DNA of 39,533 nt from a virus, in the IMG/VR virus record IMGVR_UViG_3300021602_000422, positions 1 to 39,533 of that record. One strand, given 5' to 3'. The position numbers and the translations under genes were made by a program. The notes below the pieces were generated by a model. That model was not told the origin of the DNA. It saw nothing but the letters and a program-made list of their open reading frames with translations, and made no database searches. Positions 1 to 11,400 of the stretch are shown here, one piece after another; the first letter of the stretch is position 1, and each line of letters opens with the position of its first letter.

Positions 1-2
1 GC

Positions 3-1128
3 TGGTCTGGTACAAGCGGCGAAAGCGGTTTTAGTGGAACAAGCGGAACAAGTGGCTGGTCTGGCACATCAGGCGAAAGCGGAACAAGCGGCTGGTCTGG
101 TACAAGCGGCGAAAGCGGAACAAGTGGCTGGTCTGGTACAAGCGGAACAAGCGGAACAAGCGGCTGGTCTGGTACAAGCGGAACAAGCGGAACAAGTGGT
201 TGGTCTGGTACAAGCGGAGAAAGCGGCTTTAGTGGAACAAGTGGTTGGTCTGGCACATCTGGCGAAAGTGGCTTTAGTGGAACAAGTGGCTGGTCTGGTA
301 CATCTGGAACAAGTGGTGTAAGTGGCTGGTCTGGTACATCTGGCGAAAGTGGCTTTAGTGGAACAAGTGGCTGGTCTGGAACAAGCGGTATATCAGGTGC
401 AAGCACTAGTGGCTGGTCTGGCACAAGTGGCGAAAGCGGCTTTAGTGGCACAAGCGGTTGGTCTGGTACAAGCGGAACAAGCGGAACAAGTGGCTGGTCC
501 GGCACAAGTGGCGAAAGCGGCTTTAGTGGAACAAGCGGCTGGTCTGGCACATCTGGCGAAAGTGGCTTTAGTGGAACAAGTGGCTGGTCTGGTACAAGCG
601 GAACAAGTGGCTACAGTGGAATAAGTGGCTGGTCTGGAACAAGTGGCTGGTCTGGAACAAGTGGAACAAGTGGAACAAGTGGTTGGTCTGGTACATCTGG
701 AACAAGTGGAACAAGTGGCTGGTCTGGTACATCTGGTGTAAGTGGTTGGTCTGGAACATCTGGAATAAGTGGCTGGTCTGGTACATCTGGAACAAGCGGT
801 GTGAGTGGCTGGTCTGGAACAAGTGGAACAAGTGGTTGGTCTGGAACATCTGGAATAAGTGGAACAAGTGGCTGGTCTGGAACAAGTGGAACAAGTGGCT
901 ACAGTGGAATAAGTGGCTGGTCTGGAACAAGTGGCTGGTCTGGAACAAGTGGAACAAGTGGTACAAGTGGAACAAGTGGCTGGTCTGGTACTTCTGGTAC
1001 ATCAGGAACAAGTGGCTATAGCGGTTGGTCAGGTACTTCTGGTACATCAGGAACAAGTGGCTATAGCGGTTGGTCAGGTACTTCGGGAATAAGCGGGTAT
1101 AGTGGCATAAGTGGCTTCTCTGGGTCGT
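3..1128 (+). repeat. Tandem 9-nt (Gly-X-Ser) repeat array
   Basis: About 125 consecutive Gly-X-Ser codon triplets, with higher-order units such as Thr-Trp-Thr-Glu positions. Serine is written as both AGT/AGC and TCT/TCA, but the local units are close to identical, which points to recent expansion by slippage or unequal recombination. Assemblers may collapse or expand this stretch. Confidence 0.9.
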
Positions 1129-2252
1129 CATCTGGTTTACCAATGACATTCAGCACCAACACCACTAACGGTGTAGGAATGAACAACGGCGGAGTTAGAT
1201 TTAATAACGCTAATTATACATTGGTTACAACTCTATGGATAGAAGATGCTGATAATAATGGAACTACATTAGGGGCATATTTAAATACTCTTGGCGCTGG
1301 CGATACTATAGATTTCAAACAACAATCAACTGATTCAGTTTATGCACGCTATGTAATAACAACTAATACAGATAGTGGTGCCTATCATACATTTGTAGTC
1401 ACATATGATGTTGCCCAAGGTGCGTTCTCAAACGGTACTCTAATAAGAATGTCACACGAACATATCGGTATAAGTGGTTGGTCTGGAACAAGCGGTACAA
1501 GTGGAACAAGTGGCTACAGTGGAATTAGTGGCTGGTCTGGTACAAGCGGCGTAAGTGGCTGGTCTGGTACAAGCGGCGTAAGTGGCTGGTCTGGTACAAG
1601 CGGCGTAAGTGGTTGGTCTGGCACAAGCGGCGTAAGTGGCTACAGTGGAACAAGTGGTTGGTCTGGAACAAGCGGCGAAAGCGGAACAAGCGGCTGGTCT
1701 GGTACAAGCGGCGAAAGCGGTTTTAGTGGAACAAGCGGAACAAGTGGCTGGTCTGGTACATCTGGAACATCTGGTACAAGTGGCTGGTCTGGTACATCTG
1801 GAACTTCAGGAACAGCAGGGCCTTCCACATTAATAAATGCAACAGCACAAGTTTCAGGCACATATTATGTTGTTGGTATAGCATCAACAGGGTCGAATCA
1901 AACAGCGAGTGCGGTAACTGCGACACCTATCAACTTTGATGCTGCAAATGGTCAACTGAATGCAGTTATATTTAATACAACATCGGACGAGACACAGAAA
2001 ATTAACATATCTTTCATTAAAGATGCGTTTGGTACGATAGATAAATTGCAAGGTGTAGAATTTAATTGGAAACTTTATGGCGGCAACAAATCAGCCGGAA
2101 TCATTGCTCAACAATTAGAACCTATTTTACCTCATCTTGTTTCTATCGATAAGGACGGGTTAAAAAGTGTCAACTATGCTGGCCTGACAGGGTATTTGAT
2201 TGAAGCTATCAAAGAACTCGGTGCAGAAATTAAAAATTTACAGAATCGATAA
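3..2252 (+). CDS. Collagen-like tail fibre with C-terminal S74 chaperone (5' end outside window)
   Basis: The reading frame is open from the left edge, so the start lies outside; 749 residues are visible. Residues 1-375 are an uninterrupted Gly-X-Ser triplet array (X mostly Thr, Trp, Glu, Tyr, Ile, Phe, Val). A globular segment of about 110 residues (nt 1135-1470), a second Gly-X-Ser array (nt 1470-1815) and a C-terminal domain follow. The last ~100 residues contain TTSDETQK, matching the Ser-Asp autocleavage site of S74 (endosialidase-type) intramolecular chaperones, then an [10 protein letters not shown] segment and a terminal helix typical of that family. S74 domains trimerise phage fibres and are then released. 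The all-Ser third position with no Pro is unlike animal collagen but is known in T4-like phage structural proteins. Two other frames are also open here only because of the 9-nt repeat. Confidence 0.9.
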   Translation, partial: WSGTSGESGFSGTSGTSGWSGTSGESGTSGWSGTSGESGTSGWSGTSGTSGTSGWSGTSGTSGTSGWSGTSGESGFSGTSGWSGTSGESGFSGTSGWSGTSGTSGVSGWSGTSGESGFSGTSGWSGTSGISGASTSGWSGTSGESGFSGTSGWSGTSGTSGTSGWSGTSGESGFSGTSGWSGTSGESGFSGTSGWSGTSGTSGYSGISGWSGTSGWSGTSGTSGTSGWSGTSGTSGTSGWSGTSGVSGWSGTSGISGWSGTSGTSGVSGWSGTSGTSGWSGTSGISGTSGWSGTSGTSGYSGISGWSGTSGWSGTSGTSGTSGTSGWSGTSGTSGTSGYSGWSGTSGTSGTSGYSGWSGTSGISGYSGISGFSGSSSGLPMTFSTNTTNGVGMNNGGVRFNNANYTLVTTLWIEDADNNGTTLGAYLNTLGAGDTIDFKQQSTDSVYARYVITTNTDSGAYHTFVVTYDVAQGAFSNGTLIRMSHEHIGISGWSGTSGTSGTSGYSGISGWSGTSGVSGWSGTSGVSGWSGTSGVSGWSGTSGVSGYSGTSGWSGTSGESGTSGWSGTSGESGFSGTSGTSGWSGTSGTSGTSGWSGTSGTSGTAGPSTLINATAQVSGTYYVVGIASTGSNQTASAVTATPINFDAANGQLNAVIFNTTSDETQKINISFIKDAFGTIDKLQGVEFNWKLYGGNKSAGIIAQQLEPILPHLVSIDKDGLKSVNYAGLTGYLIEAIKELGAEIKNLQNR
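1470..1815 (+). repeat. Second Gly-X-Ser repeat array
   Basis: Shorter array in the same fibre gene, placed between the globular insert and the S74 domain. It has four near-identical 27-nt units around nt 1540-1640 (Gly-Thr-Ser, Gly-Val-Ser, Gly-Trp-Ser), which indicates local duplication. Confidence 0.85.
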
Positions 2253-2275
2253 ACTAAAAACTATGTTTTAATCGG

Positions 2276-2283
2276 CATAAATA
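2276..2283 (+). promoter_or_regulatory. Late-promoter-like box CATAAATA
   Basis: Matches 7 of 8 positions of the T4 late consensus TATAAATA, 25 nt before the ATG at 2309. A hairpin (AGGGT/ACCCT, 2285-2300) and an AAGGA Shine-Dalgarno (2301-2305) lie between box and start. The recurrence of this box across the window supports it. Confidence 0.6.
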
Positions 2284-2308
2284 TAGGGTTATTACACCCT
2301 AAGGATTT

Positions 2309-5300
2309 ATGAAGAAGTATAGTATAGTTATTCCTACCTATAATCACTGCGATGATTTATTAAAGCCCTGTCTAAACTCGATATTAGAATATACTGATAT
2401 GGAGGAGGTTGAAATAATTATATCGGCTAATGGTTGTACTGATAATACAGCAAGTTATATAATTAATTTAAATAATCCTAATATAACATTAGTTTGGACA
2501 GACGATGCAGTAGGTTATACTCGAGCCACTAATATAGGTATTAAACAATCGACAGGAGAATTTGTCATATTATTAAATAATGACACTGTTCTTATGCCAC
2601 AAGTTAAAAATAGATGGTTAAATCTTCTTGCATCACCTTTTACAGATGATAAGGTCGGTATTACGGGGCCTGTGAAATTTGATTGGGATTGTGGTGGACT
2701 TAGATATGATGCAATGGCTTTCTGGTTAGTAATGATCAGACGAGAAGTATTTGAGAAGATAGGCATATTAGACGAAATATATTCTCCGGGTATGGGAGAA
2801 GACGGGGACTTCTGTATAAGAGCAACTACAGCAGGATATATATTAGTTAGTGTACCTGAAGATGTGGTAGGCCATTTCGATGTAGGTATAGAAAATCTTA
2901 ATTTTCCCATATATCATGCAGGTAACGGTACTTTCGCAGACAACAACGAAGAAAAAGATGCCATCATACTACGAAATAATAAGATATTAGTAGAAAAATA
3001 TGGTTGTAAAGAAAAACTAATAGATGTAACAATTATTATACCTACCTATAATCATTTCGAAGATGCATTTAAGCCGTGTATAGATGCTATTCTTAAAAAT
3101 ACAGATTTATCCAATAAAGAAATTATTGTTGTGGCTAATGGATGTACTGATGGTACTCGGGCATATCTAAACGAGCTGAAAGAAAAAGTTAATTATATAT
3201 GGTTTAATGAACCGCAAGGAGTAATTCGAGCATATAATGCAGGAATTCAGCAAGCTCTTGGGAAATATATAGTTACAATAGATAACGACTCTATCTTATT
3301 AGGCCAACCTGTTGATCAATGGATAGACTTATTAAAAGCACCGTTTGCAGATCCTACAGTAGGCGCATCGAGCCCTTTTGCAAATGATTATGCAGGGTTG
3401 GATCTGGTATTACATGCAGGATGTACGATGTATAGGGCAGATATACTGAGACAAGTAGGGATGTTTGATGAAGTATATAATCCAGGATATTTTTCTGATT
3501 CAGATTTATCGATGAAAATATGGAGAGCCGGCTTTAAGTGTGTAGAAGTGCCAGAGTATAACCCTAATAAGAAGTATGAAAACGGAGTATATAGTATAAA
3601 TTTCCCAGTTTATCATACAGGTCAAGTGCAGACAATGAATAAATTTACTGATCGAGCAATAGTCGAGAAAAATAGACGAATTTTATATGGCCGATATAGT
3701 AAAAAGAAGTATAGTATAGTTATTCCTACATATAATCATTGTGACGATTTGCTCAAACCGTGCATCGAATCAATTATCCAATATACCGATACAGATAATT
3801 TAGAAATCATTGTTGTAGCAAACGGATGCACCGATAATACCCGAGAATATATAGACAGTTTAGGTGACTTTATTAAATTAATTTGGGTAGATGAGGGCAT
3901 CGGATATACAAAGGCAACAAATTTAGGAATAAAGGCTGCAACCGGCGAGTATGTAATACCGCTTAATAATGATACAGAGTTCTTAATTCAAGCAAAAAAT
4001 GATTGGATAAATTTATTAGTGGCTCCTTTTTCGGATCCTAAGATGGGTTTAACGGGTGTCAAAGAAAACTACGACCCTTATGCAGATGCAAATTTCTTAA
4101 TATTCTTCTGTGTAATGATACCTAGAAGGTTATTTGAAGAGATAGGCTACTTAGATGAAATTTTTAGTCCAGGATACGGAGAAGATATAGACTTTACCTT
4201 GCGGGCAGTAAAAGCAGGTTATTTGTTTAAGAGTGTTAATACAGATTTTTATCAAGATGGTAAAAGGTGTACCACTTATCCTATATGGCATAAAGATAAT
4301 AAGACATTCGGCGAAATACCTGAATATGGTAATGTGATTGTTGGCAGAAATAGTAAAATTTTAGCAGAAAGGTATGGAAAGAAGATGAGAAAATATAGTG
4401 TTGTTATTCCCACATACAATCACTGTGAAGATTTGTTAAGACCTTTGATTCGTAGTATTATGCAATATACTATACCGTATAATATAGAATTTATTATTGT
4501 TGCAAATGGCTGTACAGATAATACTAAAGAATTCGTAGAAAACTTAGGTGCACCATTTAAATTAATTTGGTCGGAAGAAGCAATAGGGTACACACGAGCA
4601 ACTAATTTAGGTATTAAAGCAAGTGATTCAGAATTTATTATTTTATTAAATAACGATACTGAGTTATTGCAGCAAGAAAAAAATGCATGGATAGATATAT
4701 TAACAGCACCTTTTGCAGATGAAACAGTAGGCATGGTGGGTCCGTTGCAGATGCACGATAATTATTCAAATCATGATGTATTAATATTCTTCTGTGTTAT
4801 GATTCGTAAGAAACTTTTCGATGAATTAGGGTTACTTGATGAAATTTATTCACCGGGTGGTGGAGAAGATATTGATTTTACAATTAAAGCTCAAAAGGCT
4901 GGGTATAAAACATTATCGACATCTACTCCTGTCTATAGTACAACAGCATCTACTAATGTTGGTGATTTTCCTATATGGCATAAAGATAATCAGACATTTA
5001 AAGATATACCGGAATATACAAAGAGTATAATTAAAGTAAATGGATTATTAAATTGTAAACGATATAACGATAATATTAAGTTAAATTTAGGTTCGGGCGG
5101 AGTAGATTATCCAGGCTTCTTATCGGTAGACTTATATGATAAGCGTGCAAATATTCCGATGGACATAATTAAATTAGATTTTAATGATAATTCTGTTTCG
5201 GAGATTATGGCATCGCATGTTTTTGAACATTTAAATCCGTATCACTCGGTAGATATATTGAAGGAATGGTTAAGAGTACTGAAACCTGGAGGTAAGTTAT

Positions 5301-6247
5301 CTATGGAGATGCCCGATATTGAAAGATTATGTAAGAGTTTCTTAGCAGAAACAAATTATTATGGTAAGATGGGTATATTAAATGCTGTATACGGTAGTGT
5401 AAATACAACATCAGAAGGCGGCCCAGACAATATCACAAGTCCTCATTTATTCGGGTGGTGGCCAGACTCACTGCAGGGGCATTTACAAGCAGCTGGATAT
5501 GTGGATATTAGTTTTCCACCCGAACAATGGCCGCATCCGCATAATAATCTTCGAGTAGAAGCTTATAAGCCTGCATCAATTATAAATAGAGAAAGTTTAC
5601 GAGTTCAAGAACCGGGAAGTTATGTCGAGATTTTCGAAGAGAATAACTATGGTATAGAAGTAAGTGATGTTCGTGGTAAAACAGTTATTGATATAGGCGG
5701 AAATTTAGGAATGTTTGCATTATCGTGCATAGAAAAAGGTGCTAACCGTGTCATTACTGTAGAAGCACAACCTGTTATATTTAATTTAGGCTTATTAAAT
5801 AATATAGCAGGATACCCTGCCATAGAACCGCTAAATTATGCAGTGTATGATACAGACAGAGAAATGGTTCATATACTGAATGCACATGTAGGATCTATGA
5901 TAGGAGGTAGTGAAGGTGATTTAGTAGAAACAATTACTTTGGCAACTTTATTGGATAAGTGTAATATACATGATAATAATACTGTATTAAAAATGGACTG
6001 TGAAGGTTCAGAGTTTAATATTCTATTAACGAGCAGTGCAGAATTATTAAGGCGATTTACAGTGATAACCATGGAAATACATGGTGATACTAATCCTGAT
6101 CCAAAATATAAAGACTTAGATCTAATAGAAAGAAAGATGATAGAAAGTGGGTTCTCTAAAGTAAAAAGGGGAAGGATGTATCTCGACCAGCCCGGAGAAT
6201 CCAGAAGATGGGATAATGTTTTTACAGAAAAGTGGGTGCGTATATGA
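2309..6247 (+). CDS. Multidomain enzyme: four GT2 glycosyltransferase domains plus two methyltransferase domains
   Basis: 1312 residues. Four GT-A (GT2-like) modules start near residues 1, 240, 467 and 693, each opening with an IVIPTYNH-type strand and carrying an NND/DND acidic motif and an ED motif near the end of the module. From residue ~925 a class I SAM methyltransferase begins (LNLGSGG; HVFEHL). From ~1105 there is an FkbM-type methyltransferase (VIDIGGNLGMF; LKMDCEGSE). The start has an AAGGA Shine-Dalgarno 4 nt upstream and a late-type box. It overlaps the next gene by ATGA. Multi-GT chains usually assemble a defined oligosaccharide stepwise, and the methyltransferases may cap or methylate it. 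Module 2 has diverged in its acidic motif (DNDS). Substrates cannot be read from sequence. Confidence 0.9.
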   Translation: MKKYSIVIPTYNHCDDLLKPCLNSILEYTDMEEVEIIISANGCTDNTASYIINLNNPNITLVWTDDAVGYTRATNIGIKQSTGEFVILLNNDTVLMPQVKNRWLNLLASPFTDDKVGITGPVKFDWDCGGLRYDAMAFWLVMIRREVFEKIGILDEIYSPGMGEDGDFCIRATTAGYILVSVPEDVVGHFDVGIENLNFPIYHAGNGTFADNNEEKDAIILRNNKILVEKYGCKEKLIDVTIIIPTYNHFEDAFKPCIDAILKNTDLSNKEIIVVANGCTDGTRAYLNELKEKVNYIWFNEPQGVIRAYNAGIQQALGKYIVTIDNDSILLGQPVDQWIDLLKAPFADPTVGASSPFANDYAGLDLVLHAGCTMYRADILRQVGMFDEVYNPGYFSDSDLSMKIWRAGFKCVEVPEYNPNKKYENGVYSINFPVYHTGQVQTMNKFTDRAIVEKNRRILYGRYSKKKYSIVIPTYNHCDDLLKPCIESIIQYTDTDNLEIIVVANGCTDNTREYIDSLGDFIKLIWVDEGIGYTKATNLGIKAATGEYVIPLNNDTEFLIQAKNDWINLLVAPFSDPKMGLTGVKENYDPYADANFLIFFCVMIPRRLFEEIGYLDEIFSPGYGEDIDFTLRAVKAGYLFKSVNTDFYQDGKRCTTYPIWHKDNKTFGEIPEYGNVIVGRNSKILAERYGKKMRKYSVVIPTYNHCEDLLRPLIRSIMQYTIPYNIEFIIVANGCTDNTKEFVENLGAPFKLIWSEEAIGYTRATNLGIKASDSEFIILLNNDTELLQQEKNAWIDILTAPFADETVGMVGPLQMHDNYSNHDVLIFFCVMIRKKLFDELGLLDEIYSPGGGEDIDFTIKAQKAGYKTLSTSTPVYSTTASTNVGDFPIWHKDNQTFKDIPEYTKSIIKVNGLLNCKRYNDNIKLNLGSGGVDYPGFLSVDLYDKRANIPMDIIKLDFNDNSVSEIMASHVFEHLNPYHSVDILKEWLRVLKPGGKLSMEMPDIERLCKSFLAETNYYGKMGILNAVYGSVNTTSEGGPDNITSPHLFGWWPDSLQGHLQAAGYVDISFPPEQWPHPHNNLRVEAYKPASIINRESLRVQEPGSYVEIFEENNYGIEVSDVRGKTVIDIGGNLGMFALSCIEKGANRVITVEAQPVIFNLGLLNNIAGYPAIEPLNYAVYDTDREMVHILNAHVGSMIGGSEGDLVETITLATLLDKCNIHDNNTVLKMDCEGSEFNILLTSSAELLRRFTVITMEIHGDTNPDPKYKDLDLIERKMIESGFSKVKRGRMYLDQPGESRRWDNVFTEKWVRI

Positions 6248-7209
6248 TTTTATGTTCCGTTGCAACAAGAGGTAGATATGAAACTACCTTACCTATGACT
6301 ATTATGGCTATACTCAATCAAACAAAAAAGATTGATAAACTCGTGATATTCGACGATAATGATAATCCAATCGATGTAAGAAGTATAAAGATATATCAAT
6401 ATCTATTTGAGATAATGAGGGAAAAGAATATAGATTGGGAATGGGTCTATGCTCTTAAGAAAGGCCAACATTTTAGTCACGATATGGCCAATAAAATGGG
6501 ATTCGAATGGGTATTACGAATAGACGATGACTGTATGCCTGAACCCAATGTATTAGAAACACTATTTTCTTATATAGACGATAGTGTAGGTGCAGTAGGT
6601 GGCGCTATATTAACTCCCCCTTTCACTCCTTGCATAGGAGTAACAGGTAAGATAGAAAATATAGACGATGAACCAAGCATACAATGGGATTATATAAAAG
6701 AAGTAAAAGAAGTAGATCATTTGCACTGTTCTTTTTTATATAGGGCAGGGATACAGGATTATAATTTAGCATTATCCCGTGTTGCCTACAGAGAAGAAAC
6801 ATTATTTACGTATGGATTAAAGAAACGCGGTTATCGTATTCTTGTTGTGCCGAATGCAAATATATGGCATCTGAAAGATAGATTTGGCGGCGTAAGAACA
6901 GAACAGAAAGCATTATTTGATGCAGACGAAGTTATTTTTAGAAATACATTATCTTTTGATAAAAGGCAAATAGTAGTGCTCGATAATGGTATAGGTGATC
7001 ACATTGTAGCGAAACATTTTATTTCTAGACTGAAAGATCCAGTTATATTCTCCTGTTATCCGGAAGTTGTACCAGGAAGAAGTATACAAGAAGCTAAGAA
7101 TTTATTCGGAAGTTTAGATGAATACAACATATATCGTAAAATGGACGAATGGAAGTGGACCGGATCATTACTCTCTGCATTTGAAAAAATGTATGGGCTC
7201 GATAAATGA
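6244..7209 (+). CDS. GT2-like glycosyltransferase with C-terminal GT9 N-terminal-half domain
   Basis: 321 residues from the ATG at 6244, which overlaps the upstream stop by 4 nt; a GTG 12 nt upstream is less likely because every junction in this operon uses ATGA. Residues 1-230 are GT-A with an IDDD motif (94-96) for nucleotide-sugar/metal binding and a late H-L-K-D segment. Residues ~240-321 (VVLDNGIGDHIVAKHF) resemble the N-terminal Rossmann half of GT9 heptosyltransferases, not a GT2 tail. The matching C-terminal half of a GT9 is encoded separately at 7886. Acceptor and donor are unknown. Confidence 0.8.
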   Translation: MILCSVATRGRYETTLPMTIMAILNQTKKIDKLVIFDDNDNPIDVRSIKIYQYLFEIMREKNIDWEWVYALKKGQHFSHDMANKMGFEWVLRIDDDCMPEPNVLETLFSYIDDSVGAVGGAILTPPFTPCIGVTGKIENIDDEPSIQWDYIKEVKEVDHLHCSFLYRAGIQDYNLALSRVAYREETLFTYGLKKRGYRILVVPNANIWHLKDRFGGVRTEQKALFDADEVIFRNTLSFDKRQIVVLDNGIGDHIVAKHFISRLKDPVIFSCYPEVVPGRSIQEAKNLFGSLDEYNIYRKMDEWKWTGSLLSAFEKMYGLDK

Positions 7210-7889
7210 AAGTATCAATTGTAATACCGGCATACCGGCCGGCCGCATTATTAGAAGGTTGCTTAAGAGGAATAATAGATAATACTAATTTATCTGATAT
7301 AGAAATTATCGTAGTCTGCAATGGGAGCGACATAGAAAGTGCCCAATTAGTTGTAAATTTAGGCGAACCGTTCAAACTCGTATGGTGCAGAGATGCTATA
7401 GGGTTTACTAAAGCTACTAATATGGGCCTTAAATTGGCAACTGGCGATTATGTAATTATTATGAATACTGATGCACATTTGTTAAATTATTATGATAAAG
7501 ATGCATGGCTCAATAAATTAATAGAACCATTTAAGGATAGTAAGATAGGCATAGCGGGCGTAGGAATAATGTGGACAGAGTTCGGAATGTTTTTACCTTT
7601 CTTCTGTACAGCAATAAGAAGATCTTTGTTTGATGAGATCGGCATATTAGATGAAAGATTTAGTCCGGGCTATTCCGAAGATGCAGATTTTTGCTATCGT
7701 GCAGTGAAAGCAGGGCATAACATAGTTCAGGTCGATAATATACATGTAAATGAAAACAATCCGGCTATGTCTGTCACCGATTTCCCCATACACCATATGG
7801 GCGAACAATCCTTTGTCGATAAGACTGAGAGGCTAGCACACATAGAAAAGAATTACGCATTACTTAAAGAAAAGTGGACAAAAAAATGA
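7206..7889 (+). CDS. GT2 glycosyltransferase
   Basis: 227 residues, a single GT-A domain beginning VSIVIPAYRP, with NTDAH at about residues 87-91 in the DxD position and EDADF near 158. It is closely related in layout to the modules of the 1312-residue protein (same LIEPFKD and DERFSPGYSEDADF style), so it probably arose from the same duplicated module. It is joined by ATGA overlaps on both sides and so is translationally coupled. Confidence 0.88.
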   Translation: MKVSIVIPAYRPAALLEGCLRGIIDNTNLSDIEIIVVCNGSDIESAQLVVNLGEPFKLVWCRDAIGFTKATNMGLKLATGDYVIIMNTDAHLLNYYDKDAWLNKLIEPFKDSKIGIAGVGIMWTEFGMFLPFFCTAIRRSLFDEIGILDERFSPGYSEDADFCYRAVKAGHNIVQVDNIHVNENNPAMSVTDFPIHHMGEQSFVDKTERLAHIEKNYALLKEKWTKK

Positions 7890-8317
7890 TAATAATTTCC
7901 CCTTACGCAAAAGCATTACTAAATGGGCAAGAGAACCCAAAAAACTACCCTTACTGGTCTGAACTAATTGCAATGATTAAAGAACCGATCGTTCAAATCG
8001 GGGTAGAAGGCGAAAAACAGTTAGTTGAAGATTTTAGAAAGAATCTATCTCTCACGGATTTAGCATCACTTGTTAAAGAGTGCAGAACTTGGGTAAGTGT
8101 AGACAGCTTTTTCCAACATTTTTGTTGGGATCTTAATAAACCCGGGGTTGTTATTTTCAGTCAATCAGATCCTCTAATTTTCGGACATAAAGAAAATATA
8201 AATTTACTGAAAGATAGAAAATATTTAAGAGAAAAGCAGTTTTGGCTATGGACACAGACTGACTATGATATCAATGCTTATGTTTCGCCAGAGGAAGTTT
8301 TTGATAAAATAAGATAA
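7886..8317 (+). CDS. GT9 (heptosyltransferase-like) C-terminal half
   Basis: 143 residues from the ATG at 7886, which overlaps the upstream stop; a GTG 12 nt earlier is possible. It contains the C-terminal GT-B half of GT9 enzymes: an IISPYAK strand, VQIGVEGE, a SLTDLASLVKEC helix and VSVDSFFQHFCWD, the usual [VS]DS-x3-H donor-binding segment, then GVVIFSQSDP. The N-terminal half is absent here but is found at the end of the 6244 product, with a GT2 gene between them. The two pieces may act as a split enzyme or may be remnants. A full-length GT9 occurs at 16000. Confidence 0.75.
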   Translation: MIIISPYAKALLNGQENPKNYPYWSELIAMIKEPIVQIGVEGEKQLVEDFRKNLSLTDLASLVKECRTWVSVDSFFQHFCWDLNKPGVVIFSQSDPLIFGHKENINLLKDRKYLREKQFWLWTQTDYDINAYVSPEEVFDKIR

Positions 8318-8320
8318 ATA
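8313..8320 (+). promoter_or_regulatory. Late-promoter-like box GATAAATA
   Basis: Overlaps the stop codon of the preceding gene and lies about 90 nt before the repeat fibre gene at 8411. The leader between them holds no other gene. Confidence 0.55.
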
Positions 8321-8410
8321 CTTGTTGACGAGTTCCCTGGAGCGAAGATGTCATATGGTGTGAGGTACATCGTGTAGGCAATTATTTGACTCCATAGTGA
8401 GAGAAATAAT

Positions 8411-11400
8411 ATGTCAATTAATGTATGCGGCAATATCATATTGCCAAACTCGAATGGTAATGCGCGTGGTGAAGTTGCCATAGGAGTAGGTGTTGGACTT
8501 GCAACAAGCACTGGCACGAATAATCTTGCTATTGGCTGTTCGGCTTTGTCGGCCAACACTACTGGTAGTAACAACGTTGCTATCGGTTGCTGTGCCTTGT
8601 ACGCATCAAACGCCACTGGTAATAACATCGCCATTGGTGCTGACGCTGGTAAGTCAATTACAACCGGCACTGATAACACTGTCATTGGCTCCTTGGTTGG
8701 TGCAGCAGGCTGCGTCTGTACTCTCCTTCTAGGTGCAGGTACTTGTGAACGGATTAGGGTTGACAACGGTGGTCTGTACGTCAATAACGCAGGCCCTTAC
8801 CCGACGTCAAGTAGTCCGAGTCTTACAGCCACGTACAACAACCTAGGGATTGGCACTGGCGCATTGGCGTCCGTTACGACAGGCGCTAACAATCTTGCGA
8901 TTGGCATCGGTGCTCTGTGCAAGAATACTACTGGCATCAATAACCTAGCCATAGGATACCTGGCGCTCAACAAAAATACCACAGGCAGTAATAACTTCGC
9001 CCAAGGATACCAGGCGCTCACATCTAACACCTCTGGCAGTAATAACTTCGCCTCCGGATGCCTGGCGCTCAACAAAAATACCTCTGGCAACTATAACACC
9101 GCTATAGGATGCCAGGCGCTCTACAACAACACCACCGGCAGTCATAACTTCGCCCAAGGATACCAGGCGCTCTACAACAACATCACAGGTTATAATAACC
9201 TAGCCATAGGATGCCAGGCGCTCTACAACAACACCACCGGCAGTCATAACTTCGCCTCCGGATACCTGGCGCTCTACAACAACACCACAGGTTATAATAA
9301 CCTAGCCATAGGATACCAGGCGCTCTACAACAACACCACAGGTTATAATAACCTAGCCATAGGATACCAGGCGCTCTACTGCAACACCACAGGCAGTAAT
9401 AACTTCGCCCAAGGATGCCAGGCGCTCTACGGCAACACTACAGGCAGTAATAACACCGCCCAAGGATTCCAGGCGCTCAACAAAAATACCACAGGCAGTA
9501 ATAACTTCGCCCAAGGATGCCAGGCGCTCTACAACAACACCACCGGCAGTCATAACTTCGCCCAAGGATACCAGGCGCTCAACAAAAATACCACCGGCTG
9601 TAATAACTTCGCCCAAGGATGCCAGGCGCTCTATGGCAACACCACCGGCAGGCACAACTTCGCCTCCGGATACCTGGCGCTCAACAAAAATACTACAGGC
9701 ACTGATAACTTCGCCCAAGGCTACCTGGCGCTCTACGCCAACACCACCGGCAGTCAAAACACCGCCATAGGACACAGTGCGCTCTACTGCAACACCACAG
9801 GCAGTAATAACTTCGCCCAAGGATGCCAGGCGCTCTACAGCAACACTACAGGCAGTAATAACACCGCCATAGGCTACTTTGCGCTCTACTGCAACACCAC
9901 AGGCAGTAATAACTTCGCCCAAGGATGCCAGGCGCTCTGCAGCAACACTACAGGCAGTAATAACACCGCCATAGGATACTGGGCGCTCACATATAACACC
10001 TCTGGCAGTAACAACACCGCCCAAGGATTCCAGGCACTCAAATGCAACACCACTGGCAGTAATAACTTCGCCCAAGGATACAAGGCGCTCTACTACAACA
10101 CCACCGGCAGTAATAACACCGCCCAAGGATACAATGCGCTCTACTGCAACACCTCTGGCAGTAACAACTTCGCCCAAGGAAACTCGGCGCTCAACAAAAA
10201 TACCACCGGCTGTAATAACTTCGCCCAAGGATTCCAGGCACTCAAATGCAACACCACTGGCAGTAATAACACCGCCATAGGATGCCAGGCGCTCTACAAC
10301 AACATCACCGGCAGTAATAACACCGCCCAAGGATACAATGCGCTCTACTGCAACACCTCTGGCAGCTATAACACCGCTATAGGATGCAAGGCGCTCTACA
10401 ACAACACCTACGGCATTAGTAACTTCGCCCAAGGCTACTTTGCGCTCTGCAGCAACACTACAGGCAGTAATAACTTCGCCTCCGGATACCAGGCGCTCAA
10501 CAAAAATACCACCGGCTGTAATAACACCGCCCAAGGCTTCCAGGCGCTCTACGCCAACACCACCGGCAGTAATAACACCGCCCAAGGATACCGGGCGCTC
10601 TTCTACAACATCACCGGCAGTAATAACACCGCCCAAGGATACAATGCGCTCTACTGCAACACCGGCAGTAATAACACCGCCCAAGGATTCCAGGCGCTCT
10701 ACTACAACACCGGCATCAATAACCTAGCCATAGGATACCGGGCGCTCTACAGCAATACCACAGGCAGTAATAACTTCGCCCAAGGATGCCAGGCGCTCTA
10801 CAACAACACCACAGGCTGTAATAACTTCGCCCAAGGATGCCAGGCGCTCTACAACAACACCTACGGCTGCGGCAACACCGCGATAGGTTATGGTGCTTTG
10901 TGCAAAAATACCACAGGCTGTTATAACACCGCTCAAGGAAACAGGGCGCTCTACAGAAATACCACAGGCAGTAATAACTTCGCCTCCGGATCCCAGGCGC
11001 TCTACGGCAACACTACAGGCAGTAATAACACCGCCATAGGATACCGGGCGCTCTACAACAACACCACAGGCTGTAATAACTTCGCCCAAGGATGCCAGGC
11101 GCTCTACAGCAACACCTCAGGCTATAATAACTTCGCCCAAGGATACAAGGCGCTCTACGGCAACACTACAGGCACTGATAACATCGCTATTGGTTGTTGT
11201 GCTGGATACACCGTTAATGGCGGTTCAAATAATATCCTTATAGGCGGCTGCGCTCTCCCATTAGCAGCAGCCTGCTCCAATACCATTACTCTTGGTAACG
11301 CCAGCATAGCGACTATCCGTGCCCAAGTAACTAGCATTACGGCGCTATCTGACGCACGTGACAAGAAGGACATTGTTGACATCCCACTCGGGCTGGACTT

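Noticed and set aside
1-1130. Long open frames in other phases and on the minus strand across the collagen-like repeats
   Set aside because: They follow from the 9-nt repeat period. Only the Gly-X-Ser frame continues into non-repetitive coding sequence with an S74 domain.
8900-11190. CRISPR-like array
   Set aside because: The 51-nt units are contiguous coding repeats in frame with no unique spacers.
8800-11400. Long minus-strand frames across the YadA-like fibre
   Set aside because: Shadow frames created by the 51-nt repeat and GC-rich codons. They encode monotonous repeats and lack starts with ribosome sites.
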